Shown: one piece after another, positions 17,423 to 26,659 of the stretch
How positions within the stretch are numbered: the stretch's first letter is position 1
Layout: the number at the start of each line of letters is the position of its first letter
Assembly (NCBI GenBank): GCA_036733345.1
Contig: DAINAR010000025.1
Location: 1-47,633, forward strand
Source: JAFGMQ01 sp036733345
Lineage (GTDB): Bacteria; Desulfobacterota; DSM-4660; Desulfatiglandales; Desulfatiglandaceae
Length of the DNA stretch: 47,633 nt
Direction: 5' to 3'
The notes under the pieces: generated by a model
What the model was told of the DNA's origin: nothing
Databases searched by the model: none
The model's input: only the letters and a program-made list of their open reading frames with translations
Position numbers and translations under genes: made by a program

Positions 17423-18394
17423 TTATTCGTTTTGGTAGATTTTTCCCATTATCTCAATTTCCTTCCTTACTTCCTCGCGCAATGCCTCCGGCTCAATCAC
17501 CTCTACATCTGATCCGAACTGTAGAATTTTCATCTTCAGTTCCCTGAAATCGGTTACTGGAATAGTGAGTTGGAGGCCGCCGTCTTGTAGCTCTTTAGTC
17601 TTCTGATTTGGATGCCACAGTTGCTCACGTATCCATGGAGCGCGGAAGGCATTAAAGTGCAGTATTACGGGTATAGGAGTTCCTCCCTGGAAGATGCCGA
17701 AACTTGAGTGTATAAGGGGTTCCCATTCTTCCATAGGTCTGGGTTCGAAAATTTCTTTTATCAATAGGGGCTCAGACATACGGGATAGATAGAACTTGCG
17801 CCAGTCCTTACGGAGTAGGCACCAGCCGATCAGCACCCAACTACCCATATAGTGCTGAAGATGGTGTGGCGCGATCTTTCTGTCGGTTTCTACAGACTCT
17901 GTGGGAGAAATATAGCGGCAGGTCATGACCCGGTTATTAAGGAGTGCTTCAGTAACGATTTGGAAGGTTAGAGCAGGGGCGGGAGAGTGCCCGTTCCAGA
18001 CAGCAGAAAAGGCGTTTCGAAGTTTGTCCGGGGGATATCCGATTTCTCCCATAACCGCCATCAATTTTTGTCCGAAGGATTGGATCGTCTCACTGATTAT
18101 ACCCTCTGCGCTTTCGGAGAGAAGGTTTCGGGCGAGAAGGATGGATACCAATTCCTCTTGAGCTACCTGGAAGGTTGGGAGACAGAAACTGTGGTCGGTA
18201 TATCTGTATCCTCGTTTGACCTGATCATATTCCATTGGGGCCCTGAATCGGTCGCGCATGAATTCTATTGTTCGCTGGGCTGTCTTAGAGGAAATTTCGA
18301 ACCGTTTTGCAAGACTGTTAGCGTTGGGGAAACAATCGTCCTTAATCTGGTTGTGGAACCAGTAATATCTCTCCAGTGTGAGATGATCGCCCAT
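17423..18394 (-). CDS. WYL-domain transcriptional regulator next to cas3
   Basis: 323 aa. Residues 1-60 form a DeoR/HTH_11-type winged helix (FPNANSLAKRFEISSKTAQR). Residues about 145-220 form a WYL domain, here WVLIGWC in place of the usual WYL, with KFYLSRM following. The C-terminal 70 residues look like a WCX extension. WYL proteins sense nucleic acids or nucleotides and several regulate CRISPR or other defence loci. It is on the same strand, directly upstream of cas3, and ends with a 161-bp gap, so control of the cas operon is likely by position. Start ATG at 18394 is supported by AGGAGG. Confidence 0.85.
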   Translation of the reverse strand: MGDHLTLERYYWFHNQIKDDCFPNANSLAKRFEISSKTAQRTIEFMRDRFRAPMEYDQVKRGYRYTDHSFCLPTFQVAQEELVSILLARNLLSESAEGIISETIQSFGQKLMAVMGEIGYPPDKLRNAFSAVWNGHSPAPALTFQIVTEALLNNRVMTCRYISPTESVETDRKIAPHHLQHYMGSWVLIGWCLLRKDWRKFYLSRMSEPLLIKEIFEPRPMEEWEPLIHSSFGIFQGGTPIPVILHFNAFRAPWIREQLWHPNQKTKELQDGGLQLTIPVTDFRELKMKILQFGSDVEVIEPEALREEVRKEIEIMGKIYQNE

Positions 18395-18701
18395 GGTGCC
18401 TCCTGAATGCGTTTTTAATTCCTTTCATTCAATTCAAACAAAGGAGCCCCAATCTCCATTATAAAGGAAAAGGATTTTATTTCCGGGTCAGGTCATTTGT
18501 AACTTTCTTATATTAGAGATCAAATGGAAGACAAGAATTTAAAAACTATCATTCTTTAGTGGTTCACCAATTTAATAGAAAAAAACCATTGTTTCTCAAT
18601 ATTTCTAAAATTAAGAATTAATAGTCTGGTTTTTGAATATTAGTCAAGGATTTTATTGGTTATCCTTTAAGCTCTGCGGAGAAAAGACAGGGGAAGGGGG
18701 A

Positions 18702-18766
18702 TGAGGACGGACGGCGGAGGACGGACGGCGGAAGGACGGATGACGGAGGGACAGATGACGGAAAGA
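18702..18766. repeat. Imperfect GGACGG/GATGACGG short tandem repeat
   Basis: A purine-rich run of irregular GACGG units in the 567-bp gene-free stretch 18395-18961. The rest of this stretch is AT-rich, with the 64-bp palindromic element at 18791 and no supported gene. Confidence 0.7.
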
Positions 18767-18790
18767 CCGAGGGTAAGTCGTAGTGAGTAA

Positions 18791-18854
18791 CGTCCTTAAA
18801 AAAATAAATAACTTATTGTTGAAACTGATTTATTTAATTTTTTAAGGATGTCCC
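18791..18854. repeat. 64-bp palindromic element, copy 1
   Basis: Starts CGTCCTTAAAAAAATAAATAA and ends with the near-complementary arm TTATTTAATTTTTTAAGGATG plus TCCC, so it can form a long hairpin. It matches 21014-21077 with three mismatches over 64 bp. A third partial copy lies by the RAYT gene (2960-2980). A further CCTTAAAAAAATA half-arm follows at about 18861. Confidence 0.85.
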
Positions 18855-18961
18855 TGGTTTCCTTAAAAAAATATGATTTCACTTTCAAAAGGATTGAAGA
18901 CTATGCCGAAAATTTGATAAGGACTAATAGATGTCAATTGAAAGCTGGTGTCTTATAAAAA

Positions 18962-21022
18962 ATGCGGCGTTACAAAGAAAGAATCCATGACCCTTCAAAC
19001 CCTATGAAAAAGATAGCAAGGCAGACAGCCTCAGGAGAAAAATCAGAGACGGTGAGTATTCCATCACTGTTCTGGGCCGTATTCAGCCTTTTGACCCTCT
19101 TTACTCTATTTCCCCATCTGCAGACCGGATATACAACCAACGATGACGTTCGTACAGCGCTCTTGGGTGCGGGTGGCAGCTACTCACTAAGGGATCTGTT
19201 TGAATACACAAAGGATCAAGGCCGGATTACAAATATCTTAAGGATATATCTGGGTTTGCTCCCATATGTTTTTAATAGTGAAATTATTTATCAGTTATTG
19301 AGGCTGGGGCCTCTTATAGCTAATTTTGTATTGTTTTTCATTTTATTGAAGACCTATTTTCAGTCATCGTCATATGCGTATTTTGCAACCGTTTTGTCCT
19401 GGAGTTTTCTGCAGAACAACTGGGAGCACAATCTTATCACTTCATATCCTTTTGTCCATAATTTTGCCTTCAGCTGTTTTCTATTATCATTGTTGTGTTA
19501 TTACAGGTTTGGAATTGAAAAAAAGGCCGGGATATGGCCCTTTCTGAGCGGGATCTTTTTTTTCCTCTCAATGATTATTTATGAGGCCTTTGTCCTCTAT
19601 GCCCTTATTTATTTAGGGCTTGTAATTTACCTTGCTCGAAGTGATTACTCAGGCAAGAAAAGGCTCAAACGGACAGCGCAACTCCTTCTGCCGGTCGTGA
19701 TCCCTCTTGTGTTGTTTCTTTTCTGCTATTTCCTGTTTCAGTCATTTTATCCCGGCCACTATTCAGGGGTAAAGATAGCCCAATGGTCACCTGGAAAGAC
19801 CCTGAGGGTAATCATTCAGTATTCCGTCGGCACTTTTCCGGGCATATTCTATTTCGCGGATTCAATGTCGATCAATGCCACCTTTGACGGATTCGGAATC
19901 CATCAAGTCGGTTTATCGTTCTTTCAATACAGCCGGGTTGAATGGATAGCCAAGGCCGTCATATCGGCCTTGTTTTGCTGGCTTGTTCTCCGGGAGAAAA
20001 GAGCCGTGCTGAAGGGGTACGGTTTTCTCGGGGCATTGATTTCAGGGGCATTTCTCACAGTAACACCCTTTGTCCTTTTAGGGTTGACCCCCAAGTATCA
20101 GGACTGGGTTTCGCGGGGGAGCCTCGCCTACACGACATCTTTCTTTTCCTATTTCGGCACAATTATAATGATCAGTTCCATAGCTTTTTATATTAACGGG
20201 ATTGTGCGTTCAAGGAGGATTATTTCCAGGGCATACGTATTTATTGTTTTCTGTACAATTATATTGTTCACCATGATGACCTCATACTACAATCATTATG
20301 TGACCCTGGATCAGCAGTTGTCGCAAATCAAGTGGATTACAGTGGATCGATTCATTAATACCGCTGAATTCAAAAATATCCCGGAAAGGAGTGTTATCTA
20401 TGCCCCATCTCTTTGGAAAGCTCGTGGGATCGTTGCGCTTCATCCGGGCTACTGGACGGATTACGTATCTCAAAAAAGCGGAAAATCGGTTTATGTTGTT
20501 AAGACACCTGCGGATATGCCTGGCTGTCAGGACTCCGAAACATCCCGTCATGTATATTTCCTGGGATTTCAGCAGGAACAGAAAGAAAAGAATCAATACC
20601 TTGTCTTTGCAGAACTCGAGCAGTCGACACTCCTGACTGCAAAAAAAGTTACTCTTTTTTCATTCAGCAAATATCTGGATTTTACGATTATTGGAAACCT
20701 GGCGAATGAGGATGAGAGACCGGAAATATTCATCAATGGCGAAGAAATCCGGCAAGACCAGATTCGGGGTGGCGTGTTTTTTTGTCGAATGAAAAATCAT
20801 TTTAATTCGGGATTCCTTCGAAAAGATGATCTTAGAAACCGATCCTTCATTAGTCTCGCTGAGTTGACTATCAGAAGGGCCTTGTGGCCAGGGAGGCAAG
20901 AGGTGTCAAGAGGTTTTTACAGGATAGAGATAAATAGCAACGCTTTTATAGAACTTGAAAACCTTACTTTGTCCTATTACCAGAGTGCTATGCAGTTTGG
21001 AGGCACTGAGGCACGTCCTTAA
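18962..21022 (+). CDS. Multi-spanning membrane protein, GT-C glycosyltransferase-like
   Basis: 686 aa. About ten hydrophobic segments lie between residues 33 and 430, and a soluble domain of about 250 residues follows. The first loop carries TTNDDVRTALLG, resembling the acidic motif in the first periplasmic loop of GT-C lipid-linked-sugar transferases. The rest is not recognisable. The last codons (Arg-Pro-stop) come from the 64-bp repeat that begins at 21014, so the original 3' end may have been replaced. No clear Shine-Dalgarno precedes the first ATG; M15 (19004) is an alternative. It is one of very few plus-strand genes here and is bracketed by direct repeats. Function is uncertain; it might also be a polysaccharide or O-antigen-type membrane protein. 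Confidence 0.6.
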   Translation: MRRYKERIHDPSNPMKKIARQTASGEKSETVSIPSLFWAVFSLLTLFTLFPHLQTGYTTNDDVRTALLGAGGSYSLRDLFEYTKDQGRITNILRIYLGLLPYVFNSEIIYQLLRLGPLIANFVLFFILLKTYFQSSSYAYFATVLSWSFLQNNWEHNLITSYPFVHNFAFSCFLLSLLCYYRFGIEKKAGIWPFLSGIFFFLSMIIYEAFVLYALIYLGLVIYLARSDYSGKKRLKRTAQLLLPVVIPLVLFLFCYFLFQSFYPGHYSGVKIAQWSPGKTLRVIIQYSVGTFPGIFYFADSMSINATFDGFGIHQVGLSFFQYSRVEWIAKAVISALFCWLVLREKRAVLKGYGFLGALISGAFLTVTPFVLLGLTPKYQDWVSRGSLAYTTSFFSYFGTIIMISSIAFYINGIVRSRRIISRAYVFIVFCTIILFTMMTSYYNHYVTLDQQLSQIKWITVDRFINTAEFKNIPERSVIYAPSLWKARGIVALHPGYWTDYVSQKSGKSVYVVKTPADMPGCQDSETSRHVYFLGFQQEQKEKNQYLVFAELEQSTLLTAKKVTLFSFSKYLDFTIIGNLANEDERPEIFINGEEIRQDQIRGGVFFCRMKNHFNSGFLRKDDLRNRSFISLAELTIRRALWPGRQEVSRGFYRIEINSNAFIELENLTLSYYQSAMQFGGTEARP

Positions 21023-21077
21023 AAAAGTAAACAACTTCTTGTTGAAACTGATTTATTTAATTTTTTAAGGATGTCCC
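21014..21077. repeat. 64-bp palindromic element, copy 2
   Basis: Same element as 18791-18854 with three mismatches, same orientation. Its first bases (CGTCCTTAA) contain the stop codon of the upstream membrane-protein gene. Confidence 0.88.
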
Positions 21078-21145
21078 CTGATGACTGATTATATGCCAGG
21101 GTTTTTTTGTAAGGGGCGAGAGATTAATGAAAGGTTTTAAATGCA

Positions 21146-21643
21146 GTGACGCGTGATATCTCAAAGATAGAACATCGGGTAATTGAAGACCCATGGCTGA
21201 ATGTTGTCCTTTTCAGGCCGGAGATACCTGCAAATACGGGAAATATCGCCCGCCTCTGCGGGGCAGCCGAAATAAGGCTGCACCTGATCCATCCTCTTGG
21301 CTTCAGGGTGGATGACAGGCATCTGAAGAGGGCTGGTCTGGACTACTGGCACGAGGTTGATATCCGTCACCATGCAGATTATAAGTCTTTTCTCTCGAAT
21401 ACAGATGCCGATGGCCGCATAATTGGCCTGAGCCGGCATGCTTCAGAGCCTTATACAGAGGCGCACATCAGGCGCGGGGATTATCTCCTGTTCGGCCAGG
21501 AGACACTGGGGCTGCCTCCTGAGATCAGGGAGGCAATCCCGTGTTATAAAATACCTATCTGGGGCAATGTGCGCAGCCTGAATCTTTCCACGTCCGCCGG
21601 GATTGTTGCCTATCATTTTCTGCATCAGACGGGAAGATTTTGA
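21146..21643 (+). CDS. trmL: tRNA (cytidine/uridine(34)-2'-O)-methyltransferase TrmL
   Basis: 165 aa SPOUT-fold methyltransferase. TrmL uses S-adenosylmethionine to 2'-O-methylate the wobble base of tRNA-Leu isoacceptors. The signature FRPEIPANTGNIARL (residues 23-37), LFGQETLGLP and the knot-forming IPIWGNVRSLNLSTSAGIV are all present. A GTG start at 21146 is the only reasonable start in frame; it gives about 17 residues before the first conserved strand (LNVVLF), a modest extension over E. coli TrmL. It converges with the merR gene. Confidence 0.92.
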   Translation: MTRDISKIEHRVIEDPWLNVVLFRPEIPANTGNIARLCGAAEIRLHLIHPLGFRVDDRHLKRAGLDYWHEVDIRHHADYKSFLSNTDADGRIIGLSRHASEPYTEAHIRRGDYLLFGQETLGLPPEIREAIPCYKIPIWGNVRSLNLSTSAGIVAYHFLHQTGRF

Positions 21644-21685
21644 TCCTAATTATTTAAATAATACGGAATGGTATGAGGTATGCAG

Positions 21686-22012
21686 TTATTTGAGAATCTT
21701 CAGTATCTCCTGAAGTTCATTACGGATGTCTTTAAAAGAAGTTTGATCTATTTCTGATTCCTTGTCCCTTTTTCGTTTCAGGCGCTGCCTGGCACCTTCT
21801 ATTGTCATCTTCTCTTCGTAAAGCAGGCTTTTTATCTCAAGAAAGGCTTCAAGGTCATGTTTCTGGTATGTCCTCTGTTTTGAATCGGCTCTCCTGGGTC
21901 GAACCTGTGGAAATTCATTCTCCCAGAATCTCAGCACATAAGGTTTTACACCGACAATACGGCTTGCCTCGCCAATACGGAAGAATCGCTTGTGATCAGG
22001 AATTGGGACCAT
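21686..22012 (-). CDS. MerR-type DNA-binding regulator downstream of pheT
   Basis: 108 aa. The N-terminal winged helix (FRIGEASRIVGVKPYVLRFW, then RADSKQRTYQKHDLEAFLEI) is MerR-type, followed by a charged coiled helix. There is no metal-binding loop or large ligand domain. It starts two bases after the pheT stop, so it is co-transcribed with the tRNA-synthetase genes. In many deltaproteobacteria a MerR gene of this type sits after pheT-ihfA; here ihfA is absent. Its target is unknown. Confidence 0.85.
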   Translation of the reverse strand: MVPIPDHKRFFRIGEASRIVGVKPYVLRFWENEFPQVRPRRADSKQRTYQKHDLEAFLEIKSLLYEEKMTIEGARQRLKRKRDKESEIDQTSFKDIRNELQEILKILK

Positions 22013-22014
22013 TT

Positions 22015-24429
22015 TCAGCCCTCCCTTAGTCTGCCTCCTGTCTCCTTCACTATCCTGCCAATAATATTTTCGTGCATACGATTAACTTCTGCACCATCCA
22101 GAGTGCCCTGGATGGATCTGTAACAAATTGAGAAGGCCAGGGCCTTTTCGTTCGGGGCTACTTTTTCGCCTTCATAGGAATCAAATATATTTACTGATTC
22201 GATCAGTTCCCCGCCCTCGCTCTTAATAATATCAAAAATCTTTGCACTTTCAAGCCTTCGTTCAAAGATCATTGAAATATCCCTGTAAACTGCGGGAAAT
22301 TTAGAAAATGATTGAAATGATTTTTTCAGCGGAATGTTTTTCATTACCTGTTCAATATCAAGCTCGAAAATATAGGTGTCATCCTTTTTAAGGTCATAGG
22401 CTTCCATGACTTTTGAACTGACTCTGCCCGCCTGCCCTATTAAGGCATCCGAACAGTAAATCCCGGCTGAAAGGCCTGGATCATAACCGGGGAATTTACC
22501 TTCATTCCTGAAAACAGCATCCTGAATTCCAAGCTCTTTTAAAAGTGCTTCAATTGCCCCTTTGATATCATAGAAGTCAGCATGTCTCTCTTCGCTGTGC
22601 CAGGTTTTCTGCTGATACAGACCATTTATTGCTGCTGCTAAAAAGGTTTTCTCAACCGGCAGTTGATCATTTTCCTTGTGAATGAATATCTTTCCCCATT
22701 CGAAGAGTTTCAAATCCTTCTCATTATTGGCAATATTATTTTTTACCATTGCCAGGAGACCCGGAAGCAGGGAAGTTCTCATGACAGACATATCAACTGA
22801 AAGGGGGTTTAACAGCCTGACAAAGGACCTTAAATGGCTTTCCTCAGAAGCATCGAGTATATCGGCAGAATCAGGAGAAATAAACGCATAGGTAATAACC
22901 TCGTTGAATCCGAATCCAGCCATTGCTGCCCTGACCCTGTCGCGGAGAGCAAGTAACGGATTCGTCACATCTTCAGATGGCGTGATTCTCGGATAGGTCA
23001 CGGGGATATTTTCAAATCCGTTCAGCCTTGCTATTTCCTCAAAAATATCAACTTCACGTGTAAGATCAACACGGAAAGAAGGAGGTTTGACTTTCAGTTC
23101 ATTGTCACCCGCATCATTTACATCAAGTTCAAGGGCATCCAGCAGGCTGATCATTTTGTCTTTTGGAATTTCAGTGCCCAGAACATGATTTGTTTTATCT
23201 ACTCTCACCTTAATGACAGGAGAGACATAAGGTTTGGGATAATTGTCAATAAAACCTTTTGCGTTTTCTCCGCCGGCCAGTTCTGAAATAAGGGAAATTG
23301 CCCTTTTAAGGGCGTATGGTGTGCCTTCAATATCAGCTCCTCTTTCAAAACGATAGGATGCCTCTGTTAACAATCCGAGACGTTTTGATCCCTTGCGAAT
23401 TGTCGAGGGGTCAAAAAAGGCACTTTCAATCAACACATCATTTGTCCCTGCAAAGATTTCAGAATTGAGGCCTCCCATTATTCCTGCCAGTGCAACCGCC
23501 CTTTCTCCGTCACAAATCATAAGGTTTTCGCTGCTCAGTGTATGGGTTGTTCCGTCAAGGGTTGTAAATTTTTCTCCTTCCTGAGCACGTCTTACAACAA
23601 TCCTGTTTTCTCTCAGGCGTCTGTAATCAAATGCGTGCAGTGGCTGGCCCGTTTCCAGCATAACATAATTGGTGACATCAACAACGTTGCTGATTGATCG
23701 TACACCGGAAAGATGAAGGCGATATCTCATCCAGAAGGGAGATGTCCCTAATTTTATGTTCTGTATAAGGCCGGCTGAATAACGCGGACAGCCGGAAGGG
23801 TCGAGTAAAGTAACGCTTGTAAGGGTCTCAATTGCCGGGCCCGTTTCATCAATTTCTGTTTCAGGCCTTTTAATCCTTTGTCCTGTAATTGCAGCGACCT
23901 CCCTTGCGACGCCAAGAACACATGTGCAGTCAGATCGATTAGGGGTAATACTTATATCAAACACCCAGTCCGAAACAGGAAGGACGGAAGGCAGGGGAGT
24001 GCCGGGAACCAGATCAGGGGGGAGGATCATTATGCCTGTGTGATCATCAGTAAGGTCTATCTCATCTTCTGCAAGCAGCACTCCGCTTGACAGTTCGCCC
24101 CTTATCCTTGTTTCATTAATAACCGAGCCGTCAGGCAGCCTGAATCCAGGCAGGGCAACAGGAGCCAGGGCATTTTCTTCAACGTTGGATGCCCCGCATA
24201 CTACAGGTATTATGTCTCTGCCGGTGTCTACCTGGCAAAGTGACAGATGATCAGATCCCGGATGGGGTTTTACTGAAAGTATTCTTGAAACGATAATATC
24301 ATCAAGCCCCTGTCCCACAGGCTCAATACCTTCGACTTCAAGCCCTGTCATAGTCAGGAGATTCCCAAGCTCCTCCGGGGCCATCTGGATGTCTACATAT
24401 TCTTTTAACCAGTTCAAACTAATTTTCAT
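22015..24429 (-). CDS. pheT: Phenylalanyl-tRNA synthetase beta subunit
   Basis: 804 aa, the full bacterial length. PheT forms the alpha2-beta2 enzyme with PheS, binds tRNA-Phe and edits Tyr-tRNA-Phe. Domains in order: N-terminal strand (MKISLNWLKEYVDI), EMAP/tRNA-binding-like domain (about 40-150), B3/B4 editing domain, B5 domain, catalytic-like core and C-terminal ferredoxin-fold anticodon-binding domain (FSKFPAVYRDISMIF onward). It lies 127 bp downstream of pheS. Confidence 0.97.
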   Translation of the reverse strand: MKISLNWLKEYVDIQMAPEELGNLLTMTGLEVEGIEPVGQGLDDIIVSRILSVKPHPGSDHLSLCQVDTGRDIIPVVCGASNVEENALAPVALPGFRLPDGSVINETRIRGELSSGVLLAEDEIDLTDDHTGIMILPPDLVPGTPLPSVLPVSDWVFDISITPNRSDCTCVLGVAREVAAITGQRIKRPETEIDETGPAIETLTSVTLLDPSGCPRYSAGLIQNIKLGTSPFWMRYRLHLSGVRSISNVVDVTNYVMLETGQPLHAFDYRRLRENRIVVRRAQEGEKFTTLDGTTHTLSSENLMICDGERAVALAGIMGGLNSEIFAGTNDVLIESAFFDPSTIRKGSKRLGLLTEASYRFERGADIEGTPYALKRAISLISELAGGENAKGFIDNYPKPYVSPVIKVRVDKTNHVLGTEIPKDKMISLLDALELDVNDAGDNELKVKPPSFRVDLTREVDIFEEIARLNGFENIPVTYPRITPSEDVTNPLLALRDRVRAAMAGFGFNEVITYAFISPDSADILDASEESHLRSFVRLLNPLSVDMSVMRTSLLPGLLAMVKNNIANNEKDLKLFEWGKIFIHKENDQLPVEKTFLAAAINGLYQQKTWHSEERHADFYDIKGAIEALLKELGIQDAVFRNEGKFPGYDPGLSAGIYCSDALIGQAGRVSSKVMEAYDLKKDDTYIFELDIEQVMKNIPLKKSFQSFSKFPAVYRDISMIFERRLESAKIFDIIKSEGGELIESVNIFDSYEGEKVAPNEKALAFSICYRSIQGTLDGAEVNRMHENIIGRIVKETGGRLREG

Positions 24430-24556
24430 TATTTATACTCAGTAAATATGTCAGCTAAACAGGTTGCAGGCCAAAGGCTTTTGGTTTTACAAGCCTTAAC
24501 TGTCTTTGTTAGGAGTATTTCATGAACCTGATGCGGGATCGTTTGTTATGAGAGCA

Positions 24557-25564
24557 TCAGAACTGCGTTAAAAATCGCATATCATTTTTGAAAAACAGCT
24601 GAATATCGTCTATTCCGTATTTGAGCATAGCGATCCTTTCGATTCCCATTCCAAAGGCAAAACCGCTATACAACTCGGGATCATAGTCAACAAATCGGTA
24701 TACTTCAGGATCAACCATGCCTGAACCGAGGATTTCCAGCCATCCGCTCTGAGAGCATGTGCGGCAGCCCTTTCCTCCGCAGATTACGCATTGAATATCG
24801 ACTTCGGCACTTGGTTCAGTGAAGGGAAAAAAGCTGGGTCTGAATCGAATCCTTGTATCAGTACCAAACATCTGATGTACAAAGCTTGTCAATGTCCCCT
24901 TTAAGTCCCCGAGAGTGACATGCTTATCCACAAGCAGTCCTTCCACCTGATGAAACATGGGTGTGTGTGATACATCCGAATCCCTCCTGTAAACTTTTCC
25001 GGGAGCTATAACGCTCACAGGAGGGCGTTGCGATTCCATGGTTCGAACCTGGATTGGAGAAGTGTGGGTTCTAAGTACAACATTATCGGAGACATAGAAG
25101 GTATCCTGCATATCCCTTGCAGGATGATCTTTCGGGAGATTAAGGGCCTCAAAATTATAATAATCTGATTCGACATTAGGGCCCTTAACAATCCTGAATC
25201 CCATTTTTATGAAGATTTGACAAACCTCCTGGATTACCAGAGTGACGGGATGAAGATGCCCTCGAAGCGGCTCCCTTCCGGGCAATGTAACATCCAGAAA
25301 GGCAGACTGAGCCGCCTTTAGGGATTCAATGCGTTGGCTTTCTTCTTTAAAGCGTTTAGATAGATTGCTCTTGATAAGATTGGATACTTTGCCTGCATCT
25401 GCTCTTTCATCCTGAGGCAGGGTTCCAATCTTTTTCATCAGGGACGTAAGGAGCCCCTTTTTCCCAAGATATTTTATTCTGAGCTTTTCAAGTTCAGCCG
25501 GGTCATTAACAGTAGCAAGTTCCTCAAGAGCTGTCTTTTTCAGCTCAGTAAGTTGTCCTATCAT
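24557..25564 (-). CDS. pheS: Phenylalanyl-tRNA synthetase alpha subunit
   Basis: 335 aa class II synthetase catalytic subunit. An N-terminal coiled coil (residues about 1-85) is followed by the catalytic core with motif 2 (KVYRRDSDVSHTPMFHQVEG) and motif 3 (GFAFGMGIERIAML). FTEPSAEVDI, which helps form the Phe pocket, is present. A Cys cluster (CVICGGKGCRTC) occurs near residue 260. It is 29 bp after rplT, in the thrS-infC-rpmI-rplT-pheST operon order. Confidence 0.97.
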   Translation of the reverse strand: MIGQLTELKKTALEELATVNDPAELEKLRIKYLGKKGLLTSLMKKIGTLPQDERADAGKVSNLIKSNLSKRFKEESQRIESLKAAQSAFLDVTLPGREPLRGHLHPVTLVIQEVCQIFIKMGFRIVKGPNVESDYYNFEALNLPKDHPARDMQDTFYVSDNVVLRTHTSPIQVRTMESQRPPVSVIAPGKVYRRDSDVSHTPMFHQVEGLLVDKHVTLGDLKGTLTSFVHQMFGTDTRIRFRPSFFPFTEPSAEVDIQCVICGGKGCRTCSQSGWLEILGSGMVDPEVYRFVDYDPELYSGFAFGMGIERIAMLKYGIDDIQLFFKNDMRFLTQF

Positions 25565-25593
25565 TGGTCTGGTCGCCGGTGATTGATGTTATG

Positions 25594-25938
25594 CTATTTA
25601 ACCATTGCTGCGAGCTGAGAAAAGGCCGCACTGTCACGAACAGCCATATCCGCAAGTATCTTCCTGTCAAGCTCGATGCCTGCCTTGCAAAGACCGCCTA
25701 TCAGCCTGCTGTAGGATAATCCGTTTTCACGTGCGGCAGCATTGATCCGCAGTATCCAAAGCTTCCGGAAATCTCTTTTCCTCGCCCTTCTGTCTCTGTA
25801 GGCATACATTCCCGCCCTGTCCACAGTTGTACTGGCAGTTCTGAAAACCTTGCTGTGACCTCCCCGGAAACCCTTTGCCTCTTTAAGAATCCTGTTCCTT
25901 CTTCTTCTGGCTTTAAAGCCTCTTTTTACTCTTGGCAT
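25594..25938 (-). CDS. rplT: 50S ribosomal protein L20
   Basis: 114 aa, normal length. Starts MPRVKRGFKARRRRNRILKE, the basic helix that threads into 23S rRNA; the globular C-terminal domain follows. L20 is needed for early 50S assembly and in many bacteria represses its own operon by binding the mRNA. It lies 206 bp downstream of rpmI. Confidence 0.98.
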   Translation of the reverse strand: MPRVKRGFKARRRRNRILKEAKGFRGGHSKVFRTASTTVDRAGMYAYRDRRARKRDFRKLWILRINAAARENGLSYSRLIGGLCKAGIELDRKILADMAVRDSAAFSQLAAMVK

Positions 25939-26144
25939 TTGAAAACCCCTTGTGATCGTCTATTTTCGATCTGCAATTTGTCAGCAGTTATCGCTTTTTT
26001 TCGATTTAATCAATAATGATGAGTTTGTATACAGTCGTCACCCCGGCCCCGCCCTTGATTCGGAACCGGAATAACGCAAAATGTTATTTGTGGATATTTT
26101 ACGATATCATCAATGATTAATCATTAATACTAAAATAATATAAA

Positions 26145-26342
26145 TTAAATATATGGTATCAGTTTGGATATCTGTGTGAAATTAGTTGAGTCCACAAGGC
26201 ATGATTTTCTGAGAGTTCTCTTTCTTTTGGTACTCTTAGTAGTAAGAATATGACTTGAATAAGCCTTGCGTCTGACTATTTTTCCTGTTCCTGTGGTCTT
26301 GAACCTTTTGGCTGCACCACGGTTTGTTTTTATTTTTGGCAT
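26145..26342 (-). CDS. rpmI: 50S ribosomal protein L35
   Basis: 65 aa, normal length. Starts MPKIKTNRGAAKRFKTTGTG and ends KLIPYI, both conserved in L35. Gene order infC-rpmI-rplT is the standard bacterial order. AGGTTGTAGATG supplies a moderate Shine-Dalgarno. Confidence 0.97.
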   Translation of the reverse strand: MPKIKTNRGAAKRFKTTGTGKIVRRKAYSSHILTTKSTKRKRTLRKSCLVDSTNFTQISKLIPYI

Positions 26343-26659
26343 CTACAACCTCCATGAGTTAGTGTATGCTATGGCAGTTTCAGCATATCTGACTTTGATC
26401 TATTTCTGTGCCAGGATCAAATTATATTTATCAAAATTATAAGAATCGTACAGAATTCGTCCGAATTTCCCCGCTGAAAAAGAATATAAAATTTATCCCG
26501 TTAGGGATTTAATGATCATTAGTACCCTGATGCCTGATAATAATGGCGGCTTATAAAACAGAAAAATGATAACCGAACCCCATCAGTATCTTATCATAAT
26601 TTAACAAGGTCGTCATCCGAAGCAACTAAAGACAGATTGCAGCCGTAAACGGGAACAGT
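26343..26659 (-). other. infC-rpmI intergenic region (317 bp)
   Basis: No gene is visible. In E. coli and Bacillus this is where L20 binds to repress rpmI-rplT, so an RNA operator is plausible, but I could not recognise a specific fold. Confidence 0.4.
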
